From JBBRMU01 sp038230655 (GTDB lineage Bacteria > Patescibacteriota > Microgenomatia > UBA1406 > GWC2-37-13), in NCBI GenBank assembly GCA_038230655.1, contig JBBRMU010000006.1, positions 1 through 54,004 on the forward strand: 54,004 nt of DNA, in the 5' to 3' direction. The position numbers were made by a program, and so were the translations under genes. Position 1 is the stretch's first letter. Each line of letters begins with the position of its first letter. Below are positions 34,041 through 42,936 of this stretch, piece by piece. Under the pieces are notes generated by a model, which saw only the letters and a list, made by a program, of their open reading frames with translations, was not told the origin of the DNA and did no database searches.

Positions 34041-36107
34041 TTACAGTTTATCAATTGAAAAATTTTGCCCATCCTTCTTATCACGTGAGATAACTAGAAT
34101 TTTTTGACCTGTGGGCTTATCGATAAAAATACTTCCTCCTACTTGGGGTGCTAACCGTGAGAGATAACTGTATTCTGTCCCTAGTAGCTGCTTTAGCTTT
34201 CCTTTTTTTACAAGAGTAGGATTATAAACATGAGTTATTCTCATTTCTTTAACGATCCCAGGATCTAAGTCCATTGAAAATAATGACTCTGGATATATGC
34301 TAGGTTTCAAGAAACCAATTTCTGCAGGAAAGTCAGGCTGATTATTCATCCTGTATAAAAGCTCTAACTCAAGTTTAGTTAAGCCCGTTAAAGAAGTGAG
34401 CTGTTTCTGTAGAATTTGCTCATCTTTAATTTTTTGAGGAACTACGAGAAAGTATGGCCACTCCCCGCCTTCAGATAGTATTGTTCCATTTTGTGTTTTC
34501 AGAACTCCCATTTTTGCGGGTTGATATTCGGCAATTATTTTATCATCCATCGAAAATGTATCTAAAACCAAACTATCTTTCCAGTGAATTTTCCAGACAT
34601 TAGCTTCTTTTACAAAAGAAAGCGGTTGAGTGTTCACTATCGGGCCCAAATGAGTTTGATACCCAACTGTTGCTACCCCTTCAGTGGATCTCTGCCAAGG
34701 GAAGGTGAAGGGAGCTGAGATTGTTACAGTCCTCGACTCTACTCCTAAATCCCTCTCAAAACTCTGCATATCTCTCCAGTATTCTTGCCGTGAGAATCGA
34801 TGTTTAGACTGAGTATCAAAAAAACTGTAAACATCCTGATAAGCACCTGAGCTCCATGTTCGAGTTATAGATTTTATATTGTCTGATGGGTTTGGATTTA
34901 AAAATGTAAAAAAGTTGAGAGTAATGATAAAAAATAAAAGCATCAATAATCCTCTCGGGAATCTTGGAATAAGAACCACAAAAAAAATGATAAAAAAAGG
35001 CATTATTAAAGTTAGATATCGTGTGAATAGTGGTATAAATGTAAATATAAGTAGAAATAATCCTGTCATCAGAGTAATATATGTCATCGGAGTCATTTCT
35101 TTTAACTGCTTGATTCGTTTCGGGAATAGATATACGAAAGATCCAAAATAAAATGGCCATAAGATTGTCCACTCTTTAACTCTGTCAAAGACTGCTCCTT
35201 TGAACCATCCTTTACTCCATCCTAAGACTAGGACAATATAAACCATTCCTGGAATAGCTTTATCATTCGAACTTATCCAGTAGCCAAACACCCACTTTTC
35301 TGCTTTCAAGAAGTCGATAAACGAGTGTCCTTGCATAAAATAAGGTAGGAAACTCAGAATGTATACAAGTATCGTTAGAGCTATAATAGGCAAAATAAAA
35401 AAAGCCCGTCGTAGACTTATGAGTAAAATTACATCTGCGGCTATAATTGCAGTTGAAAAAAAACCGATTTTAAGAGAAATAAAAACCCCTAGTGATATTC
35501 CTGCGACTAACAACCATAGTAAAGTATTTTTTTTCCCAATGTACGACTTCCTTATTCTAAGCATAGAAAGTACATGTATAAGCAGACTTAAAAGTTGCGG
35601 AAGATCAAACAATGAAAATGACATATGAGAGAACAAAAGCGGTTCGGATGCAAAAAGTATCACTGCCATAAAACGGAGAATATTGTTTGAGATGAACTCC
35701 TTGATAATGAGATAGAATGCTCCTAATGAGAGCAGAAATAAAATAAGAGAGACTGTCTCAGCATTATGAAAAATCTTAATAGAGTATCCATAGAGATATT
35801 TCCCTAATACAGGAGCCTCTGGATTAATTGAAAAAAAATGCCATTTATGCACAAGATCAAATGAAGTTACTTGGTAGAGCAGATTATCACTCATTGTCCT
35901 CTTGCTTAGAGCTATATTCCACTGTGAATGATCATATAGATCCCTAAGATAGGTATTGTCATATTGAGTCTGATAAACCTCCCTATAAGAAAAGATTATA
36001 TACACAACTACACAGACTAAGAAGAGAAGTAAAAAAATGGATACAGATTTTTTTTTAGGTAGTTCTGTAAAATCAAATGGAGTTTTAAGTTTTTTCTTTA
36101 AATCCAT
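34041..36107 (-). CDS. GT-C (PMT/ArnT-like) membrane glycosyltransferase
   Basis: A 688-residue polytopic protein with about 11 membrane segments in the first ~400 residues and a soluble C-terminal part (about 415-688). An acidic pair in the first external loop (YDNTYLRDLYDHSQW) and the SEPLLFSHMSFSLFDLPQ segment are typical of dolichyl-phosphate-mannose-mannosyltransferase-like GT39/GT83 enzymes, which use polyprenyl-phosphate sugars outside the membrane. Donor and acceptor are unknown. TAAAAT at 36127-36122 on the minus strand gives an eight-base leader. It lies downstream of a membrane-protein gene and yebC on the same strand. Confidence 0.82.
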   Translation of the reverse strand: MDLKKKLKTPFDFTELPKKKSVSIFLLLFLVCVVVYIIFSYREVYQTQYDNTYLRDLYDHSQWNIALSKRTMSDNLLYQVTSFDLVHKWHFFSINPEAPVLGKYLYGYSIKIFHNAETVSLILFLLSLGAFYLIIKEFISNNILRFMAVILFASEPLLFSHMSFSLFDLPQLLSLLIHVLSMLRIRKSYIGKKNTLLWLLVAGISLGVFISLKIGFFSTAIIAADVILLISLRRAFFILPIIALTILVYILSFLPYFMQGHSFIDFLKAEKWVFGYWISSNDKAIPGMVYIVLVLGWSKGWFKGAVFDRVKEWTILWPFYFGSFVYLFPKRIKQLKEMTPMTYITLMTGLFLLIFTFIPLFTRYLTLIMPFFIIFFVVLIPRFPRGLLMLLFFIITLNFFTFLNPNPSDNIKSITRTWSSGAYQDVYSFFDTQSKHRFSRQEYWRDMQSFERDLGVESRTVTISAPFTFPWQRSTEGVATVGYQTHLGPIVNTQPLSFVKEANVWKIHWKDSLVLDTFSMDDKIIAEYQPAKMGVLKTQNGTILSEGGEWPYFLVVPQKIKDEQILQKQLTSLTGLTKLELELLYRMNNQPDFPAEIGFLKPSIYPESLFSMDLDPGIVKEMRITHVYNPTLVKKGKLKQLLGTEYSYLSRLAPQVGGSIFIDKPTGQKILVISRDKKDGQNFSIDKL

Positions 36108-36139
36108 AATTTAGAGATGAAATTTTATCCTTGTGTACT

Positions 36140-36955
36140 TTACCACTGTATTGATAATAATACGATAATACTTACCACCACTATGACAAATAAAAACTCT
36201 CTGATTGTTGGTTTATATAGTTTTTCATCAATATAGTGATAAATGAGACCTGTCATGCTATAGTAACATGCTGTTAGAAAGAGCGCCATGATAGGACCTT
36301 GTATAGGTAAGAAGGAGAGAATTAATGTTATTTCCGCAATACAAATGGCTACAAAGAAACTATAGTGCATAATTTTTGTATCAACCGATATCCTTGGTTT
36401 TGCACTCCATAATAGCTGCAGACTCAATGGGAACACACAGATAAAGGCAACAAAGGCGTTAATAAAGAAGATCTGTTTTAACAAAAAGAGGACACTTAAA
36501 AGTAAAAAGAGAACCATAGTCTGAAAAAAGTAGTTTATAGCAAAGGCTGCGCGATAAAGTTGGAGGCTTCTCTCGGCACCGACATTGAATATATTTGAGG
36601 TAAGAAGTAACGCATACATAGCAAAACTATAAATAACTAAAAATGGAATTCGAGTTATCCACCGTACAGGGAAAAACAAGAAATAAAAGAGATAAAAAGC
36701 TAAAGTTAGGAGAACAGGCATGATAAAGAGCATCTGCCACTCACGCTTCTCTATTCCTTCAAGGATAGAAAAATATGTCAGAGCATACGATACTAAAATC
36801 AATACAGGGATAAATATCCAGGCACTCTCGAAGTAAAAAAATGAACTTACGAGAAGAATGGAAGAAAGAATAAGTACACTGAAGACAAATCGGATACGTT
36901 TATTTATTCGTAAAAAAGCCGGCTCAAAGTATCTATGTAATAATTTTTCTATCAT
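36140..36955 (-). CDS. Polytopic membrane protein of unknown function
   Basis: A 271-residue protein with about nine or ten hydrophobic segments and short loops; the N-terminus is basic (RINKRIRF). I do not recognise a family. It lies 9 bases downstream of yebC and 32 bases upstream of the GT-C transferase, all on the minus strand, so an operon is likely. Its position suggests an envelope role. Confidence 0.75.
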   Translation of the reverse strand: MIEKLLHRYFEPAFLRINKRIRFVFSVLILSSILLVSSFFYFESAWIFIPVLILVSYALTYFSILEGIEKREWQMLFIMPVLLTLAFYLFYFLFFPVRWITRIPFLVIYSFAMYALLLTSNIFNVGAERSLQLYRAAFAINYFFQTMVLFLLLSVLFLLKQIFFINAFVAFICVFPLSLQLLWSAKPRISVDTKIMHYSFFVAICIAEITLILSFLPIQGPIMALFLTACYYSMTGLIYHYIDEKLYKPTIREFLFVIVVVSIIVLLSIQW

Positions 36956-36964
36956 GTACTATTG

Positions 36965-37681
36965 TTAAATCGTCAAAAACTCTGCATTAGAAAAAACACT
37001 TTGGACATCATCCATCTCTTCTAAATGCAAAATCAAATTGATAACCTGCTCCTCTTGCTGTTGAGATAATTGTACCGTACTTTGTGGTTTATATACAGTT
37101 TCTATTACAGTAGGAGTGAAACCTTCGCTGTGTTCTTTCACTTTTACTAAGTTTTCAAAAGGAAAATAAATAATATAGGTTCTACCCTCTTGTTCAATAT
37201 CAAGGGCAGAGATTTTATCAGAAAAGTGGAGTACAAAAGGGTCGTCTACATTCTCAAAAAGAACAGAGCCACATTTTTGAAATAGATAACTCACCCCTCC
37301 TGAGCCTAATTTGCCTCCATTTCGTTCTAAGAACATCCGTAGTTCAGCGTGCGTCCTGTTTGAGTTATCTGTTGTAGCTGTAATAATTAAGGCTACCCCA
37401 TGAGGTGCAAATGCTTCATATATAACTTCCTTGAGACTCTGTTTATTTTCACCAGTTCCTTTTTCGACTGCCCGGGCAATGTTCTCCTTTGGCATATTTA
37501 AAGCTCTAGCTCTTTCTATCGCCAGACGGAGTCGTACATTGTTCTCAGAGTCCGGGATTCCCCCACCTTCGATGACTGCTAAAGTAATTACTCTGGAGAG
37601 CTTTGCAAACGTGGCTCCTTTTGCTTTATCTGTTACTTCTTTTTTGCGTTTTATATTTGACCATTTGGAGTGTCCTGACAT
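36965..37681 (-). CDS. yebC: YebC/PmpR family protein
   Basis: A 238-residue YebC protein with the N-terminal MSGHSKWSNIKRKKEVTDKA, IERARALNMPKENIARAVEK, YEAFAPHGVALIITATTDN and NRTHAELRMFLERNGG. Family members have been described as DNA-binding regulators, and more recently as ribosome-associated factors that help translate proline-rich stretches. The latter would suit the Pro-rich linkers of several secreted proteins here (inference). Minus-strand TATAAT at 37715-37710 gives a leader of about 22 bases. It is first in a likely three-gene operon. Confidence 0.96.
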   Translation of the reverse strand: MSGHSKWSNIKRKKEVTDKAKGATFAKLSRVITLAVIEGGGIPDSENNVRLRLAIERARALNMPKENIARAVEKGTGENKQSLKEVIYEAFAPHGVALIITATTDNSNRTHAELRMFLERNGGKLGSGGVSYLFQKCGSVLFENVDDPFVLHFSDKISALDIEQEGRTYIIYFPFENLVKVKEHSEGFTPTVIETVYKPQSTVQLSQQQEEQVINLILHLEEMDDVQSVFSNAEFLTI

Positions 37682-37863
37682 CTGAACTTATTTGAATTTT
37701 AATAGATCTATTATACAATATTTAGCGTTCCTACTTAAACTCCGTTAAAGATATTTATTGTGTGTTTAATTTGCAATACTCGAGGAAAAAAACAATCCAA
37801 AATAGGAACAATCTTTGCTACTGAGGGTCATAAACTTGTCCTAATAGAGTAAAAACCGTATAC

Positions 37864-37891
37864 TTGACAATTGTTAAAAATAAAATATACT
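37864..37891 (+). promoter_or_regulatory. Promoter of the TPR-protein gene
   Basis: TTGACA (37864-37869), a 16-base spacer and TATACT (37886-37891) predict +1 at 37898, three bases before the ATG. Confidence 0.65.
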
Positions 37892-37900
37892 TAACCAAAT

Positions 37901-38704
37901 ATGACAGATATAGATTCATTAGAACAACAAGCAGTTGATGCAGCTGTTGCACAGCAATGGGACGCTGCAATTTCAAACAACGAGAAAATTTTGGAAATAG
38001 ATCCGGAGAATATTGGTGCAAATTTACGACTCGGATTTGCATACTTACAGATTGAGAAAATGAAAAACTCAAGAAAGTACTATCAAAAGGCATTAAAACT
38101 TCAGCCTAGAAATCCTGTAGCTTTAGAGAACTTAGAAAGGATTAATATTCTCGAAGAGTCATCTAACGGCAAGTCACCTTCAATTAAAATCAAAGCAAAC
38201 CTTAATCCGAATTTATTTCTAGAAATACCCGGTAAAACTAAAAGCATCACCTTAGTAAACTTAGGCCAGAAAAACCACTTAGCAGAGCTTGATATAGGTG
38301 AAGCTGTTGACCTTAAACTAAAGAGAAGAAAAATTGAAGCACGAACTCTTACAGGTGACTTTATCGGATACCTACCTGATGATGTCTCGAAAAGAATGAT
38401 TTTCTTCATTGAGGCCAGTAGCAGCTATACTGCACATGTAAAGGAAGCAAACTCAAGCCGAGTGATTATTTTTGTCAAAGAGGAAAAAAAAGGACCAAAA
38501 GTTGCCCATTATTCATCATTCCCGTCTCGAGCAGCCGTTATCCCTACCCCACGTGACAATGACGATGATGATGAAGAGAATGAGGATGATGCAGAAGAAC
38601 AAGATGATGATTGGACAAAAATTGTGGGGAGTACAGAAGCCGAGGAAGAGATAAAGCACGACTACTCAGTCGACCGTGAAGAAGAGGAAGAGTCTGAAGA
38701 GTAA
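37901..38704 (+). CDS. TPR-domain protein with acidic tail
   Basis: A 267-residue cytoplasmic protein. Residues about 5-85 form two to three TPR repeats (AISNNEKILEIDPENIGANL, SRKYYQKALKLQPRNPVAL). Residues about 100-205 form a small beta-rich domain of unknown type (with IGYLPDDVSKRMIFFIE). The last ~55 residues are extremely acidic (DDDDEENEDDAEEQDDD). The acidic tail suggests interaction with a basic partner or nucleic-acid mimicry, as inference. The consensus promoter gives a three-base leader. Its 3' end overlaps an opposing small gene. Confidence 0.8.
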   Translation: MTDIDSLEQQAVDAAVAQQWDAAISNNEKILEIDPENIGANLRLGFAYLQIEKMKNSRKYYQKALKLQPRNPVALENLERINILEESSNGKSPSIKIKANLNPNLFLEIPGKTKSITLVNLGQKNHLAELDIGEAVDLKLKRRKIEARTLTGDFIGYLPDDVSKRMIFFIEASSSYTAHVKEANSSRVIIFVKEEKKGPKVAHYSSFPSRAAVIPTPRDNDDDDEENEDDAEEQDDDWTKIVGSTEAEEEIKHDYSVDREEEEESEE

Positions 38705-38856
38705 TGCATGATTTTGTTTTTAAAGAAAACTATTGTACCTTTTAACTGCTTACTGTTAAGTATAGTCTCAACTTCTGAAGGGACTTCAAAGTCCTTCATT
38801 GAACTTAGCGCCATAATAATGGAAATCATCAGTAGTAAAAATAATATTATGTACAT
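38662..38856 (-). CDS. Small membrane protein, 64 aa (tentative)
   Basis: A 64-residue protein with an N-terminal membrane segment (IILFLLLMISIIMALSS) followed by a short soluble part. The last ~14 residues (Ser-rich) are antisense to the acidic codons of the TPR gene and may be coincidental. A TATTAT at 38872-38867 on the minus strand puts +1 four bases before the ATG, matching the pattern of real genes here. No family is recognised. Confidence 0.5.
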   Translation of the reverse strand: MYIILFLLLMISIIMALSSMKDFEVPSEVETILNSKQLKGTIVFFKNKIMHYSSDSSSSSRSTE

Positions 38857-38884
38857 AGCTGGTTAGATAATAACTGAAAATCCC

Positions 38885-39802
38885 TCATTCTTTTATTTCC
38901 CATTCTTTCTCTTTCTCACCTAACTGGAAAAGTATATCATAAAAATCTGTTTTTCCCTTCTTCCATTGGCAGTGAAAAACATTTATGAGAGCTGCTGCAG
39001 TTAACGAGATGTTGTCTGAATCTTCCCTAATGACACACCCTCTTACTAAACTCCCTTCCTGACTGATATCCCCTACTCTAACCCCATTTCCTTCGAGCAT
39101 TTTACCTACTCTATCAGCATCAACATAACTATCCGAATAAAATATTTGTACACTCTTCCCTTCCTTTCTATAGGTCTGTTGGAATAGATATCCTGTATAT
39201 TTTTTTTCAAATTTATCGGCTGCAAAGATAGCATCTCCAGAACGGTTTTTATCAGCATGAATAGGAATCTGTTGGAAGTCAGACTTTCTTTTATTCAGAA
39301 ATGCAAATACCAAGTAAACTCTATCCAGAAAAGTTGCGTTAGACTGAGCAGATAATATAGCTTGCGCTTGAGGCAAAGAAAAGTTGCTATCGCTGCCAAA
39401 GTAGACTTCCTGATCTCCTTGATAAAAATAATAGTCTGTAAAACTATAAGTAGCTAATGAGAAAGTTCTCTGTAAGATCTCCGGTTTCTTATCCCAAGAA
39501 ATAAGCTTTCCCAAAGCCCCAACTCTATATGCTCCATACCCACCTGGGATTTGTAGCTTTATATCAGGAAAAAAGGATATAATGTAGTTCCCAGCAGTTC
39601 TTACCCCTAAAGAGTAGTAAGCTGTATGTTGACCATACACAACAAGGTTAATACGGTCCTTACGGCTAAAAAAAAGAGATTTCTTGACTGTACTCGTCAC
39701 TGAAGAAAAAAAAATAATTCCCAACAAAACAATAACACATACATAAAGTGCTTTCTTGCTTTTCTGTAATGAGTTTAGAGCAACTTTTTGTCCTCGGGCC
39801 AT
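38885..39802 (-). CDS. Membrane-anchored LytR-C-like protein
   Basis: A 305-residue protein with one N-terminal membrane segment (about 17-38) and an external domain. Its start (INLVVYGQHTAYYSLGV) resembles the first strand of LytR-CpsA-Psr proteins. Its C-terminal part (VQIFYSDSYVDADRVGKMLE, then GNGVRVGDIS) resembles the LytR C-terminal domain. The catalytic Arg/Asp set of LCP ligases is not evident. A role in cell-wall polymer attachment is inference. TACAAT at 39813-39808 on the minus strand puts +1 on the start. Confidence 0.6.
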   Translation of the reverse strand: MARGQKVALNSLQKSKKALYVCVIVLLGIIFFSSVTSTVKKSLFFSRKDRINLVVYGQHTAYYSLGVRTAGNYIISFFPDIKLQIPGGYGAYRVGALGKLISWDKKPEILQRTFSLATYSFTDYYFYQGDQEVYFGSDSNFSLPQAQAILSAQSNATFLDRVYLVFAFLNKRKSDFQQIPIHADKNRSGDAIFAADKFEKKYTGYLFQQTYRKEGKSVQIFYSDSYVDADRVGKMLEGNGVRVGDISQEGSLVRGCVIREDSDNISLTAAALINVFHCQWKKGKTDFYDILFQLGEKEKEWEIKE

Positions 39803-39843
39803 CCTTCATTGTAGCTCAACTGTAAGCCGAGCTCAAGCGTAGA

Positions 39844-41571
39844 CTACCCCATCCCCTGTTCAAGTCGAAAGTGACGTAGATGTTTTATCCGGTCATCAGG
39901 AGAAAGGCCTTTAAGATGGAAAAGCCGTTTAATGATGGCGAGAGATGCCTCTAGCTCTGGTTCTACAACTACATCCGCTCCTAGATCTATCATTCTTTGC
40001 TGGTGAATATGGGTATGAACCCGGCTGATAACTGTGATTTTTGGGTTCAGTTTTTTTGCAGTCAAGATAATTGCCTCCTGGGAAAACTTATCTGGTACCA
40101 CTGAGACGAGTGCTACAGCATGTTCAATCTCAGCATAATCGAGAATATCGCCATCAGTACTATCACCATAAATTGCATTGATTCCTTCTCTTTTAGCTTT
40201 CTGTGTGGCTGAAAAATTATAGTCAATCGCCACAAAAGGGATATTAGCATGCATTAATGCCTTTCCAATATGACTACCTAGTCGTCCATACCCACAGATA
40301 ATCACATGATTTTTGATCTGCAGAACATCAATCGATGTCGGATCAGAGTCAAGTCTATGACGAATAAATAACTCAATAGATGGAAAATACTTTTTACAAA
40401 ATGCTCTTACTGCGAAGTATACCTTCTCTTTATTTCCGATAGCAATTGGAGATAGCATGAGGCTAATCAGCGTCGCTGAGACAAGGACAATATACTGATC
40501 AAAAGTAAAGAGGCTATGTGCGTAAGCTATTGAAAAAAGTATAAAGGCGTCCTCATCAATCTGAAAAAGCATTGTTGCAATAAAAAAAGTAATACGAGAG
40601 TTTAACTTGAAGTAGAAAAATATACTCAGGATGACAAGAAATTTTATCAAGAGCACTATGAATGTAAAAGTAAAGATAGTTGGTGCCATAGGCAGAGCTC
40701 TTGTTATATCTATATGAGTACCTATAAACACAAAAAAGATGACTACCATAAGATCTCTAATTGGTCTTAACTGAGAAAAAATATGATAGTGCTCTGTCGT
40801 CTGTGAGACAAGAATTCCTGCTATAAAAGCGCTCAGAAGAATTGGGACCCCTACAAGCTGCGAGAGATAACAAACTAAAGAAATAAATAGGACAATGAAT
40901 ATATTTAGTAGCTCTCGTGAAGTCTTTGCAACTCGGTCAAATATATGAGGGACTACCCGTCGACCGAAATAGTACATGATTGACAAAATTATGATTGACT
41001 GCAAACTACTGACAAATATCTCTTTAACGACAACATAAGTAGAAAGATGCCCTCCATTGAGAGAGTTAAAGATAATGATAAATGGGATAAATGCGATGTC
41101 TTGAAAGATCAGGATACCAGTGGCCATCTCACTGATGAAAGACGACTCCTCTCCCTTTTCCTGGACTATTTTAGTGACTAGAACGGTCGATGAGGATGAC
41201 AGAGCTATACCTATCAGCAGTGACTGGATAAAATTAAATCCAAATACTGGACTGACTATTAATATGAAAAAAATAGAAAGCAGCACCTGTAATATACCGC
41301 CAATGACAATAAACTTCTTGAATATTATGAGTTTCTCAAAGTTAATCTCAAGCCCAACCATGAAAAGAAGCAAAATTATGCCAATATTTGCGAAGAAGTT
41401 GATAGATTCTTTAGGGATTAAGCCGCTAAAAAGATTACCAATAATTACTCCAGCAAGAATATATCCAAATAGTGACTGTAAACGAAGCTTTTTAGCTAAG
41501 AAACCTCCTAAAAATGGGATGAGGAGATAGAGAAAAAAGTTTAAAAAAGATTGTGCTGGTACCTCATTCAT
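39844..41571 (-). CDS. Kef/CPA2-type cation:proton antiporter with TrkA-N domain
   Basis: A 575-residue protein. About 12 membrane segments in residues 1-385 form a CPA2 antiporter (GYILAGVIIGN, LLLFMVGLEI, ALSSSSTVLVTKI, DIAFIPFI). A C-terminal Rossmann RCK_N domain follows (HVIICGYGRLGSHIGKAL, IYGDSTDGDILDYA). Such proteins exchange K+ or Na+ for protons, gated by nucleotide. The ATG at 41571 is chosen over an upstream TTG because minus-strand TATATT (41584-41579) puts +1 at 41572. Confidence 0.93.
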   Translation of the reverse strand: MNEVPAQSFLNFFLYLLIPFLGGFLAKKLRLQSLFGYILAGVIIGNLFSGLIPKESINFFANIGIILLLFMVGLEINFEKLIIFKKFIVIGGILQVLLSIFFILIVSPVFGFNFIQSLLIGIALSSSSTVLVTKIVQEKGEESSFISEMATGILIFQDIAFIPFIIIFNSLNGGHLSTYVVVKEIFVSSLQSIIILSIMYYFGRRVVPHIFDRVAKTSRELLNIFIVLFISLVCYLSQLVGVPILLSAFIAGILVSQTTEHYHIFSQLRPIRDLMVVIFFVFIGTHIDITRALPMAPTIFTFTFIVLLIKFLVILSIFFYFKLNSRITFFIATMLFQIDEDAFILFSIAYAHSLFTFDQYIVLVSATLISLMLSPIAIGNKEKVYFAVRAFCKKYFPSIELFIRHRLDSDPTSIDVLQIKNHVIICGYGRLGSHIGKALMHANIPFVAIDYNFSATQKAKREGINAIYGDSTDGDILDYAEIEHAVALVSVVPDKFSQEAIILTAKKLNPKITVISRVHTHIHQQRMIDLGADVVVEPELEASLAIIKRLFHLKGLSPDDRIKHLRHFRLEQGMG

Positions 41572-41659
41572 GTAATACAATATAGCATAAGCTTGAAAAG
41601 TTTACATTCTTACTGAATTAATGAAGGCATACAGTCGATATGAATATTGGCCACTCTCA

Positions 41660-42016
41660 TTACATGTCAGACTCACATTTTACACAGTAGAGAGCTTCTG
41701 GGACGAGCTCAAGACGGGCCATAGGAATAGAAGTACCACATTTCTGACAGTACCCGTAACGGCCTTTTTTAATCTTATCGAGGGCATTTTGAATTTCTTT
41801 TGATCGTCTTTGAAGTTCCTTTATCTGTGCCTCATTGATCGCATGATAGTCTTGTTCGCGCACATCCGTGTCTACAGCTGCATTATCAGATGCATAATCA
41901 GGATCTGAAAATGGATCATCAGCTTTAAGCTTCTGAACCTGGAGTCGAATCCTCTCTACTTCCGATTGTAACTTCTGAGTTTGATTTTTTATGAACTGTT
42001 CTGTGAGTTTTTGCAT
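41660..42016 (-). CDS. DksA/TraR-type C4 zinc-finger protein
   Basis: A 118-residue protein with a long N-terminal coiled coil (about 1-40), an acidic middle, then GRYGYCQKCGTSIPMARLEL and a second CVKC pair, the C4 zinc finger of the DksA/TraR family. DksA-type proteins bind RNA polymerase and adjust transcription during starvation. Its first 92 bases overlap the 3' end of the lgt-like gene on the same strand in another frame, so translation probably depends on lgt translation. Confidence 0.88.
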   Translation of the reverse strand: MQKLTEQFIKNQTQKLQSEVERIRLQVQKLKADDPFSDPDYASDNAAVDTDVREQDYHAINEAQIKELQRRSKEIQNALDKIKKGRYGYCQKCGTSIPMARLELVPEALYCVKCESDM

Positions 42017-42803
42017 TTGATTTAATTAAACTGGTAATTTTAGATGTACTTCCGAAAATTTTGTTCCTTAAATGATACAAAAAGTATAGACTGAAAGTCA
42101 AGAGTAAGCTCAAAGATACTGCCAAATTAACACTCTGACCTAATACTAGTGACTTATTACCTTTTAGAGGATCAAACACTAAGTATACCAAACTAAATGT
42201 CCAGCAGAAGAAGAAAAATGACATACCATGCCAGTAACTTCCCCTGCGAATTGCAAAAAGAAATTTATAGCTGATAAATGCTGTTATAAAGAAGAGAGTC
42301 GATTCATAAAGGGCCGTTAAGTGTCGTGTACCATCAAAGTTAACATATTTCAGTGCAACCATGAACTTGGTCTTTGTACCGACTTCAACACCTGAAAAAA
42401 AGCTTCCTAACTTCCCTATCCCAAGAGCCAAGAATAATGAAGGAGTTATATAGTCGACTATCTCTGTAAATCTAATCTTTTTGAAGTGACAAAAAATGAT
42501 AAATGAAGTTACTCCTCCTATAAGAACCCCATAGAGAGAGATTCCTGGGTAGCCGTTAACTAAAATGAATTTTAGAAAATCAAACCCGAATTTTTGAAAG
42601 TGTAATGCTACATGTATTAATCTACCGAGGAATAATCCGCCAAATAATGAGATAAAGATGCCATCAAAGACATCTTCTTCTTTATATGATGTAAGCCGTA
42701 CATTTTTCCAGAGAATAAAAGTGCTCCAAAAGAAAGCTAAAACTAAGAAAACTCCAAAGGTATATATCTTGATGAATTTGAGGTCTAATAGTACCGGTAA
42801 CAT
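41925..42803 (-). CDS. lgt: Divergent prolipoprotein diacylglyceryl transferase family protein
   Basis: A 292-residue protein with about seven membrane segments and the overall order of Lgt: IYTFGVFL, GYPGISLYGVLIGG, GIGKLGSFFSGVEVG and RHLTALYEST. However, the positions matching the conserved His of the SFHGG loop, and the Arg and Asn of the GRIGNFING signature, read Tyr, Lys and Ser. Lipid transfer to lipoproteins is therefore uncertain. The Lys/Ser-rich C-terminus overlaps dksA by 92 bases. The ATG at 42803 is chosen because TATAAT (42815-42810) puts +1 exactly there. Confidence 0.75.
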   Translation of the reverse strand: MLPVLLDLKFIKIYTFGVFLVLAFFWSTFILWKNVRLTSYKEEDVFDGIFISLFGGLFLGRLIHVALHFQKFGFDFLKFILVNGYPGISLYGVLIGGVTSFIIFCHFKKIRFTEIVDYITPSLFLALGIGKLGSFFSGVEVGTKTKFMVALKYVNFDGTRHLTALYESTLFFITAFISYKFLFAIRRGSYWHGMSFFFFCWTFSLVYLVFDPLKGNKSLVLGQSVNLAVSLSLLLTFSLYFLYHLRNKIFGSTSKITSLIKSNAKTHRTVHKKSNSEVTIGSREDSTPGSEA

Positions 42804-42936
42804 AAAGGTATTATATACTATTCTCAACTGGATTTACGAATTTTTTTTCAAGAAATCGGGTTAGTAGAATACATACCCTTTCAGTCTCGGAAGAAAGGTG
42901 TAATATGCAATCCTTATCTGCTAAAATCTAGTTTAG

